36,064 nt of DNA from Actinomadura bangladeshensis (GCF_004348335.1 NZ_SMJW01000059.1:1-36064); one strand, 5' to 3'. Numbered from the stretch's first letter, positions 8,105-16,808 are shown. The notes: generated from the letters alone by a model not told the origin. Program-made: numbers and translations.

Positions 8105-11100
8105 ATGGCCGACTCTTTCGTTCACCTGCACGTTCATACCGAGTACTCCATGCTGGACGGAGCGGCCCGGCTGAAGCAGATGTTCGAAGAGGTGGAGCGG
8201 CAGAAGATGCCCGCGATCGCCATGACCGACCACGGCAACATGCACGGCGCCTACGAGTTCCACAAGCACGCCAAGGCCGCCGGTGTCACACCCATCATCG
8301 GCTGCCTGCCCGCCGGTCAGGAGATCGTCACCGCCGACGGCGTCAAGAACGTGGAGGACGTCCGAGAGGGCGATCTGGTCCTCACCCACCGCGGTCGTTT
8401 CCGGCGTGTGCTGCGGACCATGCGCAGGCAGTACTCCGGCAGGGCGTACACGATCGAGTTGGCGGGCCGGTACGGCCGTACCCTGACCCTCACCGAAGAG
8501 CACCCGGTTCTGGTCCGCACGCCGGACGGCCTGGTGGACTGGAAGAAGCCCGGAGACATCACACCGGGCCGCCGTACCGCCCGGGGCGGCGTGCATTCCT
8601 GGAACTCCTGGGCCTGCCTTCCCAAACTCGCAGATGAGCGGCAGACCCTCGACGTCCTGTCAGTGCTGCCCGCTGATTTCACGGAGGGCCCGGCCGGCGG
8701 TGTCGAGCGTTCGTATCCTTCGGGCGGGCGAGCGAGCGAGTCCTGGTCCGGGTTGCCCCGGCGGATCCCGCTGGATCACGGCTTCGGCTACCTGCTCGGT
8801 CTCTACGCTGCGGAAGGGCACCTGCAGAGCCGGGTTGGTGAGCCGACCGGCGGGATCGGCGTCACGCTCGGCCTCGCGGAGCGGGAACTCGCCGAGCGCT
8901 GGCGGAGTCTGCTCGGACGCCTCGGGATCGCGACCCAGACGTACGAGCGCCCGGAAAAGGGCTCCCAGGAGATCAACGCATGCTGTGTCCCGCTGGCCCT
9001 GATCCTGCGTGAACTGGTCGGCCGGGGGGCTCGCGGCAAGCGGGTCCCGGAGTGCGTCCTCAGCGGGCCCGCCGAGGTCCGTGCGGGCTTCGTCGAGGGA
9101 TTCCTCGACGGCGACGGGCGCTCCCCGCGACGGGCGTCCAACGCGACCGGCCGCAGGGACCTCAAGGTCGCCTCACGGTCGCTGGCCTGGGGTGTGCGCG
9201 CGCTCCTGGCCGACAGGGGGCATTGGAGCACCGTGTCCAGCGGCACGGAGAAGGGGAACTTCCCCCAGGGCGAGAGCAACCGGGACTACCGCTGGTATCA
9301 GGTCTCCTATCACCCCGAGCGCGTGTACTCGCGCACTCTCGAAGACGACCGGTACCTGTACCGGCCGATCCGCCATGTGGAGCCCGTCGAGCTTGAGTGC
9401 GAGGTCTTCAACTTCGAGGTGGAGGAGGACAACTCCTACGTCTCGGACTTCATCCTGCACAACTGCGAGGCGTACATGGCGCCGGAGTCGCGGTACCACA
9501 AGAAGAAGGTCCAGTGGGGCGAGCCGAGCCAGAAGCGCGACGACGTCTCCGGCGGCGGGCTGATCAACCACATGACGCTGTGGGCGCGCAACCGGACCGG
9601 CCTGCACAACATGTTCAAGCTGTCGAGCCGCGCGTACACCGAGGGCTTCGTGTTCAAGTACGCGCGCATGGACGAGGAGCTGCTCGCCGAGCACGCCGAC
9701 GGCGTGATGGGCACCACGGGCTGCCCGTCCGGCAAGATCCAGACGCGGCTGCGGCTCGGCCAGTTCGACGAGGCGCTGAAGGCCGCCGCCACCTTCCAGG
9801 ACATCCTCGGCAGGGACAACTACTTCCTCGAGCTGATGGACCACGGGCTGGAGATCGAGCGCCGCGTCCGCGACGGCCTCATCGAGATCAGCAAGAAGCT
9901 GAACATCCCGCCGGTCGTCACGAACGACTCGCACTACACGCACGAGTCGGAGGCCACCGCGCACGACGCGCTGCTGTGCGTCCAGGTGGGCAAGCAGCTC
10001 GCCGACCCCGACCGGTTCCGCTTCGACGGGTCCGGCTACTACCTCAAGACGGCGGACGAGATGCGCGGCATCGACACGTCCGACATCTGGCTCGAAGGCT
10101 GCCGGAACACCCTCCTCGTGGCGGAGAAGGTCGACCCGGAGGGCATGTTCGAGTACCAGGACCTCAGCCCCCGCTTCCCCGTCCCCGAGGGCGAGACGGA
10201 GGAGAGCTGGTTCCGCAAGGAGGTCTGGAAGGGCCTGGAGCGCCGCTTCCCGGACGGCCTCCCCGAGGGCTACAAGGAGCAGGCCGAGTACGAGATGGGC
10301 GTCATCCTCGGCAAGGGGTACCCGTCCTACTTCCTCGTCGTCGCCGACTTCATCATGTGGGCCAAGGAGAACGGCATCCTGGTCGGGCCGGGGCGAGGGT
10401 CCGCGGCGGGCTCGCTGATCGCCTACGCGATGGGCATCACCGACCTCGACCCGATCCCGCACGGGCTGATCTTCGAGCGGTTCCTGAACCCCGAGCGCGC
10501 GTCCATGCCCGACATCGACATCGACTTCCCTGAAGACCGGCGCGCCGAGGTCATCAAGTACACGACGGAGAAGTGGGGCGCCGACAAGGTCTCCTTCATC
10601 GCCACGTTCGGCACCATCAAGGCGAAGGCCGCGATCAAGGACGCCGGCCGCGTCCTCGGCTTCCCGTACGCGCTCGGCGACCGGATCTCCAAGGCGTTCC
10701 CGCCCGCCGTCATGGGCAAGGACATCCCGCTGTCGGGCATCTTCGACGACAAGCACCCCCGCTACGGCGAGGCGGGCGAGCTGCGCAAGCTGTACGAGGA
10801 AGAGACCGACGTCAAGCAGATCATGGACCTGGCGCAGGGCCTGGAGGGGCTGATCCGCCAGACCGGCGTGCACGCCGCCGGGATCATCATGTCCGGTGAG
10901 ACGATCACCGACCACGTGCCGATCATGCGCCGGGACGCCGACGGGGCGATCATCACGCAGTTCGACTACCCGACCTGCGAGACGCTCGGCCTGCTGAAGA
11001 TGGACTTCCTCGGCCTGCGGAACCTGACGATCATCGACGACGCGCTCAAGGGCATCAAGAAGAACAAGGGCGTCGACGTCGACCTGCTCGGCCTCCCGCT

Positions 11101-12796
11101 GGACGACCAGAAGACCTACGACCTGCTCGCGCGCGGCGACACCCTCGGGGTGTTCCAGTTCGACGGCGGCCCGATGCGCTCGCTGCTGCGGCTGATGAAG
11201 CCCGACAACTTCGAGGACATCTCCGCCGTCGGCGCCCTGTACCGGCCGGGCCCGATGGGCGCGAACTCCCACACCAACTACGCGCTCCGCAAGAACGGCC
11301 AGCAGGAGATCACCCCGATCCACCCGGAGCTGGCCGAGCCGCTCAAGGAGATCCTCGACACGACCTACGGCCTGATCGTCTACCAGGAGCAGGTCATGGC
11401 GATCGCGCAGAAGGTGGCGGGCTACACGCTCGGCAAGGCGGACCTGCTCCGCCGCGTCATGGGCAAGAAGAAGAAGGCCGAGCTGGACGCCCAGTTCGTC
11501 GGGTTCGAGCAGGGCATGATCGACAACGGCTTCTCCAAGGAGGCCGTGAAGACGCTGTGGGACATCCTCGTCCCGTTCTCCGACTACGCCTTCAACAAGG
11601 CGCACTCCGCCGCGTACGGGCTCGTCTCCTACTGGACGGCCTACCTGAAGGCGAACTACCCGGCCGAGTACATGGCGGGGCTGCTGACGTCCGTCGGCGA
11701 CGACAAGGACAAGAGCGCCCTCTACCTGTCGGAGTGCCGCCGGATGGGGCTGAAGGTCCTGCCGCCGGACGTCAACACGTCCGAGGCCGACTTCACCCCT
11801 CTCGGCGACACCGAGATCCGGTTCGGCCTGTCGGCGGTCCGCAATGTCGGCCACAACGTCGTGGACGGGATCGTCGCGGCCCGCAGGGAGAAGGGCGCCT
11901 ACACCGACTTCAACGACTTCCTGAACAAGGTCCCGCCGCAGGCGTGCAACAAGCGGGTCGTGGAGTCGCTGATCAAGGCGGGCGCGTTCGACGAGCTGGA
12001 CCACCAGCGCAAGGCGCTGCTGATGGTGCACGAGCAGGCCATCGACTCGGTCATCGACATCAAGCGCAAGGAGGCCATCGGCCAGGACTCCCTGTTCGGC
12101 GCGCTGGAGGACGACGGCGGCGAGGACGCCTTCACCGTCGCGATCCCCGAGGGCGAGGAGTGGGACAAGACCACCCTGCTGGCGTTCGAGCGGGAGATGC
12201 TCGGCCTGTACGTCTCCGACCACCCGCTCCTCGGCGTCGAGCACATCCTGGAGCGCGAGGCCGACTGCACGATCGCGTCGCTGAACGAGGGCGAGCGGCC
12301 GGACGGCCAGATCGTCATCGTCGCCGGCCTGCTGTCCGGCCTCCAGCGCAAGGTCACCAAGCAGGGCAACTCGTGGGCCATGTTCCAGCTGGAGGACCTG
12401 GCCGGCTCGATCGAGGTGCTGTGCTTCCCGTCGTCCTACCAGCTGTGCTCCACGCTGCTGGCCGAGGACGCGATCCTGATCGTCAAGGGCAAGCTCGACC
12501 GCCGCGAGGACGTCGCGAAGATCATCGCGATGGAGGTCACCCAGCCCGACCTCACGATCACCGACGCGACCGGCCCGCTCTCGGTGACGATGCCGCTCGG
12601 CCGCTGCACGCCGCCGACGGTCTCCCGCCTCAAGGAGGTGCTGATCACCCATCCCGGCACGGCGGAGGTGCACCTGCACGTCCAGAACGGGCCGCGCACC
12701 ACGGTCGTCCGGCTGGACGACCGGCTCCGCGTCGCCCCCTCGCCGGCCCTGATGGGCGACCTGAAGCAGCTCCTCGGCCCGTCCTGCCTCGGCTGA
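8105..12796 (+). CDS. dnaE: DNA polymerase III alpha subunit, with an in-frame intein
   Basis: Replicative polymerase catalytic subunit, encoded as a 1563-aa precursor; removing the 387-residue intein (67-453) leaves 1176 aa, normal for actinobacterial DnaE1. The N-extein starts the PHP domain (HLHVHTEYSMLDG, TDHGNMHG), and the C-extein resumes with CEAYMAP, completing the family's GCEAYVAP motif. The polymerase catalytic aspartates are in PDIDIDF (D803 and D805 of the precursor). Helix-hairpin-helix and OB-fold regions follow towards the C-terminus. The site used by cyanobacterial split DnaE inteins is uninterrupted (SDYAFNKAHS, with Ala at +1). AGGAGG lies 10 nt before the ATG. The precursor must splice to restore the PHP domain. 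The stop overlaps the next ATG (TGATG). Confidence 0.97.
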   Translation: MADSFVHLHVHTEYSMLDGAARLKQMFEEVERQKMPAIAMTDHGNMHGAYEFHKHAKAAGVTPIIGCLPAGQEIVTADGVKNVEDVREGDLVLTHRGRFRRVLRTMRRQYSGRAYTIELAGRYGRTLTLTEEHPVLVRTPDGLVDWKKPGDITPGRRTARGGVHSWNSWACLPKLADERQTLDVLSVLPADFTEGPAGGVERSYPSGGRASESWSGLPRRIPLDHGFGYLLGLYAAEGHLQSRVGEPTGGIGVTLGLAERELAERWRSLLGRLGIATQTYERPEKGSQEINACCVPLALILRELVGRGARGKRVPECVLSGPAEVRAGFVEGFLDGDGRSPRRASNATGRRDLKVASRSLAWGVRALLADRGHWSTVSSGTEKGNFPQGESNRDYRWYQVSYHPERVYSRTLEDDRYLYRPIRHVEPVELECEVFNFEVEEDNSYVSDFILHNCEAYMAPESRYHKKKVQWGEPSQKRDDVSGGGLINHMTLWARNRTGLHNMFKLSSRAYTEGFVFKYARMDEELLAEHADGVMGTTGCPSGKIQTRLRLGQFDEALKAAATFQDILGRDNYFLELMDHGLEIERRVRDGLIEISKKLNIPPVVTNDSHYTHESEATAHDALLCVQVGKQLADPDRFRFDGSGYYLKTADEMRGIDTSDIWLEGCRNTLLVAEKVDPEGMFEYQDLSPRFPVPEGETEESWFRKEVWKGLERRFPDGLPEGYKEQAEYEMGVILGKGYPSYFLVVADFIMWAKENGILVGPGRGSAAGSLIAYAMGITDLDPIPHGLIFERFLNPERASMPDIDIDFPEDRRAEVIKYTTEKWGADKVSFIATFGTIKAKAAIKDAGRVLGFPYALGDRISKAFPPAVMGKDIPLSGIFDDKHPRYGEAGELRKLYEEETDVKQIMDLAQGLEGLIRQTGVHAAGIIMSGETITDHVPIMRRDADGAIITQFDYPTCETLGLLKMDFLGLRNLTIIDDALKGIKKNKGVDVDLLGLPLDDQKTYDLLARGDTLGVFQFDGGPMRSLLRLMKPDNFEDISAVGALYRPGPMGANSHTNYALRKNGQQEITPIHPELAEPLKEILDTTYGLIVYQEQVMAIAQKVAGYTLGKADLLRRVMGKKKKAELDAQFVGFEQGMIDNGFSKEAVKTLWDILVPFSDYAFNKAHSAAYGLVSYWTAYLKANYPAEYMAGLLTSVGDDKDKSALYLSECRRMGLKVLPPDVNTSEADFTPLGDTEIRFGLSAVRNVGHNVVDGIVAARREKGAYTDFNDFLNKVPPQACNKRVVESLIKAGAFDELDHQRKALLMVHEQAIDSVIDIKRKEAIGQDSLFGALEDDGGEDAFTVAIPEGEEWDKTTLLAFEREMLGLYVSDHPLLGVEHILEREADCTIASLNEGERPDGQIVIVAGLLSGLQRKVTKQGNSWAMFQLEDLAGSIEVLCFPSSYQLCSTLLAEDAILIVKGKLDRREDVAKIIAMEVTQPDLTITDATGPLSVTMPLGRCTPPTVSRLKEVLITHPGTAEVHLHVQNGPRTTVVRLDDRLRVAPSPALMGDLKQLLGPSCLG
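8303..9463 (+). other. intein in DnaE (LAGLIDADG homing endonuclease type)
   Basis: An in-frame 387-residue insertion, residues 67-453 of the precursor. It starts with Cys (CLPAGQEIVTADG, block A) and has a block B TEEH motif (LTLTEEHPVLV). It ends with VFNFEVEEDNSYV then FILHN (blocks F and G), followed by Cys +1. Both dodecapeptide motifs of a homing endonuclease are present: YLLGLYAAEG at 229-238 and FVEGFLDGDG at 329-338, each with its acidic residue, so the endonuclease may be active. Third-position A/T codons (CGT, GTT, GAA, TTG) are visibly more frequent than in the downstream extein, consistent with acquisition. All splicing residues needed (C1, TxxH, His-Asn, C+1) are present. Confidence 0.95.
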
Positions 12797-13191
12797 TGCC
12801 CGCCCGCTGCTGCGCGGCCCCGGCCCTCGCGCGCCTCCTCGTCCTCGCGGACGGGGAGGCGACCCGCTACTCGGTCGCCGCCTGCGCCGCCTGCGGCGGC
12901 GCGGTCGTCGAGTACTACGACTACGACGACTGGGACACCGGCAACCCGGCCGACTACGAGAAGTACTGGTGGTGGCGGATGGACGCCCCCGACACCGCCG
13001 CCTTCCGCGCGGCGATCGCCTCCTGCCCGGCGCCGCTCGACCCGGCCTGCCCCTGCGCCGTCCACCGGGCCCTCACGCGGCGGACGCCCGATCCCCTGCC
13101 GCCGTCCAGGGAGACCCCGCACGACGCCGCCGAGGTCCCGAGGACGCGTTTCACGGTCGAGGACGGCAGGATCGGCTGGGCGGCCCCCTGA
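12796..13191 (+). CDS. hypothetical Cys-rich protein
   Basis: A 131-aa protein that I do not recognise. It contains CC near the start, a CAACGG knuckle followed by an acidic aromatic stretch (EYYDYDDWD), YWWWRMD in the middle and CPCAVHRAL near residue 90, so metal binding through Cys and His is possible. The ATG overlaps the dnaE stop (TGATG), suggesting coupled translation at the end of the dnaE transcript. Codon use is as G/C-ending as in its neighbours, which supports a real gene. It converges on a DUF6882-like gene with 19 bp between them. Confidence 0.6.
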   Translation: MPARCCAAPALARLLVLADGEATRYSVAACAACGGAVVEYYDYDDWDTGNPADYEKYWWWRMDAPDTAAFRAAIASCPAPLDPACPCAVHRALTRRTPDPLPPSRETPHDAAEVPRTRFTVEDGRIGWAAP

Positions 13192-13210
13192 CCCGTCCGG
13201 CGTCCCGCGC

Positions 13211-13915
13211 TCAGCCGCCGAGGACGGCGGGGGTCAGCTCCGCCTTCCAGTCGACGAAGCGGCCGAGGCCGTCGAAGACGGCGTGGGCGGTGCCGCCGCC
13301 GGGGAGCATGACGTCGGTCTGCGCGTCGGTCTGCCGGTAGGGGACGCGGTGGTGCGACAGGAACCCGGCGAGCGTCAGGCGGGGCTCGTGCGGGAAGAGG
13401 CTCGCCGCGTTCGCCAGCAGCCGCGGCAGCGGGACCGGGTCCCAGCGGGCGGCCGGGACCTGCGGGTCGTCGACGTGCAGGTAGGCCGAGCCGCCGTCGT
13501 AGCCGGCGCCGATGTAGCCGGCGCCGCCGAGGACGCCGCCCGCGGCCATCGCGATCAGCTCGCCGCCGTGCCCGGCGGGGCCCTCGTACCAGGACAGGTC
13601 GACCTCGGGGGTGGTGAACTCGGGGATGCCGAGCCGCTCGCCGATCGCCGCGATGCCCAGCGTCGGGGTGACCGCCGGGTGCGCGTCGCCGAACTGCGGG
13701 TTCGCCCAACCCCACAGCCAGGTGCGCTCGCGGGCCGCGTAGCTGCCGAGCAGCGACACACGGACCGTCACGCCGCCGCTGGTGTAGGTGCGGGCGGTCA
13801 GGTCGGCGCTCCAGTCCTCGCGCGGCAGGAACTCGGCGAGCGTCTCCTGCTGCTGCAGGACGACGGCCGCGCGCGCGGCGCCGAGGCGTTCGAACGCAGG
13901 ACTGAATCCGGACAT
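13211..13915 (-). CDS. DUF6882-like protein
   Basis: A 234-aa soluble protein with the motif TWLWGWANPQ near residue 65 and WYEGPAGHGGELIAMAAGG in the middle. This pattern resembles actinobacterial DUF6882 proteins, of unknown function; the family name is from memory and should be treated as tentative. No signal peptide or membrane segment is visible. The start is ATG 13913-13915; a GTG at 13922-13924 would add three residues. Neither has a Shine-Dalgarno, but GATAAT at 13925-13930 is a good -10 box 9 nt before the ATG, so the transcript may be nearly leaderless. Confidence 0.65.
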   Translation of the reverse strand: MSGFSPAFERLGAARAAVVLQQQETLAEFLPREDWSADLTARTYTSGGVTVRVSLLGSYAARERTWLWGWANPQFGDAHPAVTPTLGIAAIGERLGIPEFTTPEVDLSWYEGPAGHGGELIAMAAGGVLGGAGYIGAGYDGGSAYLHVDDPQVPAARWDPVPLPRLLANAASLFPHEPRLTLAGFLSHHRVPYRQTDAQTDVMLPGGGTAHAVFDGLGRFVDWKAELTPAVLGG

Positions 13916-14043
13916 GTCGGGCACATTATCCCAGGAATCGGGGCGGTCGTGGGCGGGAATCGGACACCCTTCGAGAGTCGATCGGCGGAACCGGGCAGGC
14001 TAGGCTTTCGCTGTCAGAGCACTCACACCTAGGAGCGTACGAG

Positions 14044-14661
14044 GTGCGGCGACTCACCGGGAGGCTCTTCGCGACGAGGCTCTGGGTGGCGTGGGCCGCG
14101 ACCGCCGCCGCGGTGGCCGTGCTCGGCCCGCCGGCGGGCCTGCTGTGGGCCGGCACCGCGCCCGAGGTGAGGTATGTGGTGCTGCGGGGTGAGGCGCTGC
14201 TGGCCAATCCGGAAGGGCAGGGCCCGATCGGCGTCGACGCGCGGTTCGCCCTGATCGGCCTGGTCGCGGGGATCGCGTGCGGTGCCGCCGCCTACCTGGC
14301 CGGCGGGCGGGGCAACGACGTCGCGCTGCTGCTCGGGCTGGCCGCCGGGGGATGCGCCGCGGCCGTGCTGGCCTGGAAGACCGGGCACATGATCGGGCTC
14401 GGCGACTACCGGGACGCGGTCCGGTCCGCCCGCGACGGCGACACCGTCACCGGCGTCGCCGACCTGCGGGCCCGGGGCGTGCTGGTGTTCTGGCCGGTGG
14501 CCGCCGTGGCGGCGTACGGGCTGCTGGAGGTCGCCGTGCGGCGGCTACCCCCGGGCGATCGCGGCGGTGCTCGCGCCGGTGAGGCGGACGAGGTCGGCGG
14601 GGACGAGTTCGATCTGGAGTCCGCGCCGACCGGCGGAGACGTAGACGGTGGCGAGCGCTGA
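14044..14661 (+). CDS. DUF2567-like membrane protein
   Basis: A 205-aa protein with about four membrane segments (roughly 14-36, 66-85, 91-110, 146-166), the pattern GLLWAGTAPEV, and DARFALIGLVAGIACGAAAYL. This order and the HMIGLGDYRDAV turn fit the actinobacterial DUF2567 family, whose function is unknown. The GTG start has AGGAG 9 nt upstream and a possible TAGGCT -10 box near 14001. The last 39 residues are hydrophilic and Gly/Glu-rich, and are encoded entirely opposite the 3' end of the YbaK gene. Confidence 0.65.
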   Translation: MRRLTGRLFATRLWVAWAATAAAVAVLGPPAGLLWAGTAPEVRYVVLRGEALLANPEGQGPIGVDARFALIGLVAGIACGAAAYLAGGRGNDVALLLGLAAGGCAAAVLAWKTGHMIGLGDYRDAVRSARDGDTVTGVADLRARGVLVFWPVAAVAAYGLLEVAVRRLPPGDRGGARAGEADEVGGDEFDLESAPTGGDVDGGER

Positions 14662-15042
14662 CACCGACGCGTCGATCACGGCCGGCAGCCGCCGCCGCTG
14701 CCCGAGCGGGCTGATCCCGCCGACCACGTACCCGGTGGCGCGCTCGGCGTCCTTCGGATCGGCCATCCGCGCCTTCTTCCCGCCGGCCGCCGCCGCGAGC
14801 GCCTTCAGGTCCAGGCTGGACGACACCGGGACGATCCCGACCGTGAGCCGGCCGTCCACCTCGGCCAGGAGGGTCTTGAAGATCTGCCCGTACGGGATGC
14901 CGAGGGCGTCGGCGGCGGCCTTGCCGTAGGACTCGGCGTTCGGGTCGACCTCGTAGGCGTGCAGCGTGAACGCGACCCCGGCGTTCGCCGCGGCGACGGT
15001 CGCCGGGGTGCCCTTGCCGCCCTTGGTACCGGCTGTGCTCAT
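14545..15042 (-). CDS. ybaK: Cys-tRNA(Pro)/Cys-tRNA(Cys) deacylase, YbaK/EbsC type
   Basis: A 165-aa single-domain editing protein that hydrolyses mischarged Cys-tRNA(Pro). Family features are the conserved lysine in GQIFKTLLAEV, the VPVSSSLDLKALA segment, and GYVVGGISPLGQRRRLP before the C-terminal IELVPADL strand. Length is typical for YbaK. The start is ATG 15040-15042, with CAGACT 6 nt upstream and no Shine-Dalgarno, so leaderless expression is possible. It lies 51 bp downstream of the LON-domain gene on the same strand and overlaps the DUF2567-like gene tail-to-tail by 117 bp. Confidence 0.93.
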   Translation of the reverse strand: MSTAGTKGGKGTPATVAAANAGVAFTLHAYEVDPNAESYGKAAADALGIPYGQIFKTLLAEVDGRLTVGIVPVSSSLDLKALAAAAGGKKARMADPKDAERATGYVVGGISPLGQRRRLPAVIDASVSALATVYVSAGRRGLQIELVPADLVRLTGASTAAIARG

Positions 15043-15093
15043 GGGGGCAGTCTGCCGTGATCGGCGGGCGCGTGCTTACTCATTTCCGCGCGG

Positions 15094-15756
15094 TCAGTTC
15101 GGTGTGAACGACCCGTCCAGGAACTGCCCGGCCGGGATCGCGGGCAGGACGTTCAGGATGCGGTTCTCCCTGGCCAGCAGGTCCCGCTCGGCGGCCAGCC
15201 GCAGCGCCGCGTCCTCGCACTCCAGCAGGCGCTGCTTGTCGTGCCCGTCCAGGACGAGCGACGCCGCGATCGCGTAGGACAGCGCCACCGGGTCGTCCGG
15301 GGGCTCGGCGTCCGCGAGGGCGCCGGCGCCCGCGGCGCCGAGGCGGTGCCGGTACAGCCGGTACAGCCGCCGGACCCGCGCCGCGATCGGCCCGGCGCCG
15401 GCCCCGGCCTCCTCGGGCAGGAACTCGACCTCGCCCTGCAGGTAGGGGCGGGACCGGTCCAGCCCCTTGACCCGGAACCGGCGGGCGCCGACCGTCACGA
15501 TGTCGTAGCGGCCGTCCGGGTGCGGCGTCGCCTCGCGCAGCTCCGCGACGCAGCCGACCTCGGCGAGCCGGTGCGCGGCGCCCTCGCCGACCTCGTGGCC
15601 GAGCTGGATGCCGACGACGCCGAACCCGCGGGGCTCGGGCCGCTCCAGCAGGTCGCCGATCAGCCGGCGGTACCGCTCCTCGAACAGGTGCAGGGGCAGC
15701 ACCAGCCCCGGGAACAGCACGGTGCCCAGGGGGAACAGGGGGAGCCGCTCGGTCAC
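15094..15756 (-). CDS. LON substrate-binding domain protein
   Basis: A 220-aa stand-alone LON N-terminal domain: the opening ERLPLFPLGTVLFPG and LPLHLFEERYRRLI are diagnostic, and GFGVVGIQLGHEVG with GCVAEL follow. There is no AAA+ or protease domain, so it is not Lon protease; such stand-alone proteins are widespread in actinobacteria and usually described as LON peptidase substrate-binding domain proteins. The start is GTG 15754-15756 because GGAG lies 8 nt upstream; a second GTG at 15763-15765 is too close to that site. It is followed on the same strand by ybaK. Confidence 0.9.
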   Translation of the reverse strand: MTERLPLFPLGTVLFPGLVLPLHLFEERYRRLIGDLLERPEPRGFGVVGIQLGHEVGEGAAHRLAEVGCVAELREATPHPDGRYDIVTVGARRFRVKGLDRSRPYLQGEVEFLPEEAGAGAGPIAARVRRLYRLYRHRLGAAGAGALADAEPPDDPVALSYAIAASLVLDGHDKQRLLECEDAALRLAAERDLLARENRILNVLPAIPAGQFLDGSFTPN

Positions 15757-15927
15757 ACTTCTCACTCCAGCGTTCCTGGGCGCCGCCGGGCGGACGCCCT
15801 CGCCCGCCAGCGTACGTCGATATTGATGATCTTGGTAAGGGAAGTTTTTTCAGATTGTGAAGCCGCGGCCGCCCGGCCCGTGGGCCACTTCGGGGGATTG
15901 GCCGTGTCGCCGCGTCGGGGCCGGCGC

Positions 15928-15933
15928 TAGCGT
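15928..15933 (+). promoter_or_regulatory. -10 box of the phzF-like gene (leaderless)
   Basis: TAGCGT ends 7 nt before ATG 15941, and no Shine-Dalgarno is present. No consensus -35 hexamer is seen. Confidence 0.5.
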
Positions 15934-15940
15934 CGGTGCC

Positions 15941-16753
15941 ATGAGGATGCTCGTCGTGGACGCCTTCGCCGACCGCCCGTTCACCGGCAACCCGGCCGGG
16001 GTGTGCCTGCTCCAGGACGCCGCCGACCCGGACTGGATGCAGCGCGTCGCCGCCGAGATGAAGCACTCGGAGACGGCGTTCGTGCGTCCCGTCGACGACC
16101 CCGATGCGGACTTCGAGCTGCGCTGGTTCACGCCCGTGATGGAGGTCGCCCTCTGCGGGCACGCCACACTCGGCTCGGCGCACGCCCTCTACACGACCGG
16201 GACCGTCGCGGCGGACCGTCCGATCCGGTTCCGGACGCTCAGGAGCGGCGTCCTCACCGTCACCCGGGAGGACGACGGGTCGCTGTCGATGGACTTCCCC
16301 GTCTGCGCGGCCGAGCCGGCCGAGGTCCCCGGCGGGCTCGCCGCCGCGCTCGGCGTCGAGGTGCTCCGCACCGGCCGCAACGTCCAGAACGACCTGCTGG
16401 TGGAGGTCCCGGACGAGGAGGCCGTGCGGAAGGCCGCCCCCGACATCCGGGCGCTCGGCGCGATCGACGCGCGCGGAGTGATCGTCACGGCGGCGGCCGA
16501 CCCCGGGCGGCCCTACGACTTCGTGTCGCGGTTCTTCGCCCCGCGCGTCCTGCCGGGCGACGCCGAGGACCCGGTCACCGGGTCCGCGCACACGGCCCTC
16601 GCGCCCTACTGGGCGGCCCGGTCCGGCCGCGACACGCTGACCGGCTACCAGGCGTCCGCGCGCGGCGGGCGCGTCCGCTGCTCGCTGCGCGGCGACCGCG
16701 TGACCCTGTCGGGAACGGCCGTCACGGTCCTCGACGGGGCCTTCGGCGCGTGA
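15941..16753 (+). CDS. PhzF-family isomerase/epimerase-like protein
   Basis: A 270-aa protein of the PhzF fold (diaminopimelate epimerase-like). The family's catalytic glutamate is E44 in MKHSETAF, with conserved GHATLGSAHAL near residue 70 and EDPVTGSAH near residue 207. PhzF itself isomerises an intermediate of phenazine synthesis, but no phenazine genes are nearby, and most chromosomal relatives have unknown substrates, so no pathway is assigned. A hairpin follows the stop, separating it from hisD. The start is ATG 15941; ATG 15947 is two codons downstream. Confidence 0.88.
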   Translation: MRMLVVDAFADRPFTGNPAGVCLLQDAADPDWMQRVAAEMKHSETAFVRPVDDPDADFELRWFTPVMEVALCGHATLGSAHALYTTGTVAADRPIRFRTLRSGVLTVTREDDGSLSMDFPVCAAEPAEVPGGLAAALGVEVLRTGRNVQNDLLVEVPDEEAVRKAAPDIRALGAIDARGVIVTAAADPGRPYDFVSRFFAPRVLPGDAEDPVTGSAHTALAPYWAARSGRDTLTGYQASARGGRVRCSLRGDRVTLSGTAVTVLDGAFGA

Positions 16754-16757
16754 CGGC

Positions 16758-16788
16758 GCGCACCGTCTCGGGACGTGAGACGGTGCGC
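16758..16788 (+). terminator. hairpin between the phzF-like gene and hisD
   Basis: A perfect 12-bp inverted repeat (16758-16769 with 16777-16788) with a 7-nt loop begins 5 nt after the stop of the phzF-like gene. No U-tract follows, as is common in actinomycetes. It ends 20 nt before the hisD -10 box. Confidence 0.6.
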
Positions 16789-16808
16789 GAGGGGCCGGGC
16801 GCACTCCG

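Noticed and set aside
8303..9463. Split intein or an inteinless insertion domain in DnaE
   Set aside because: The insertion is continuous in one frame with Cys1, TxxH, terminal His-Asn and Cys+1, and contains an endonuclease, so it is a normal contiguous intein.
9173..12679. Long minus-strand open frame opposite dnaE
   Set aside because: Same GC-skew artefact; it spans the intein and extein alike and has no domain signature.
15941..16753. Part of a phenazine gene cluster
   Set aside because: PhzF-like proteins are common outside phenazine synthesis and no other phz genes are near.
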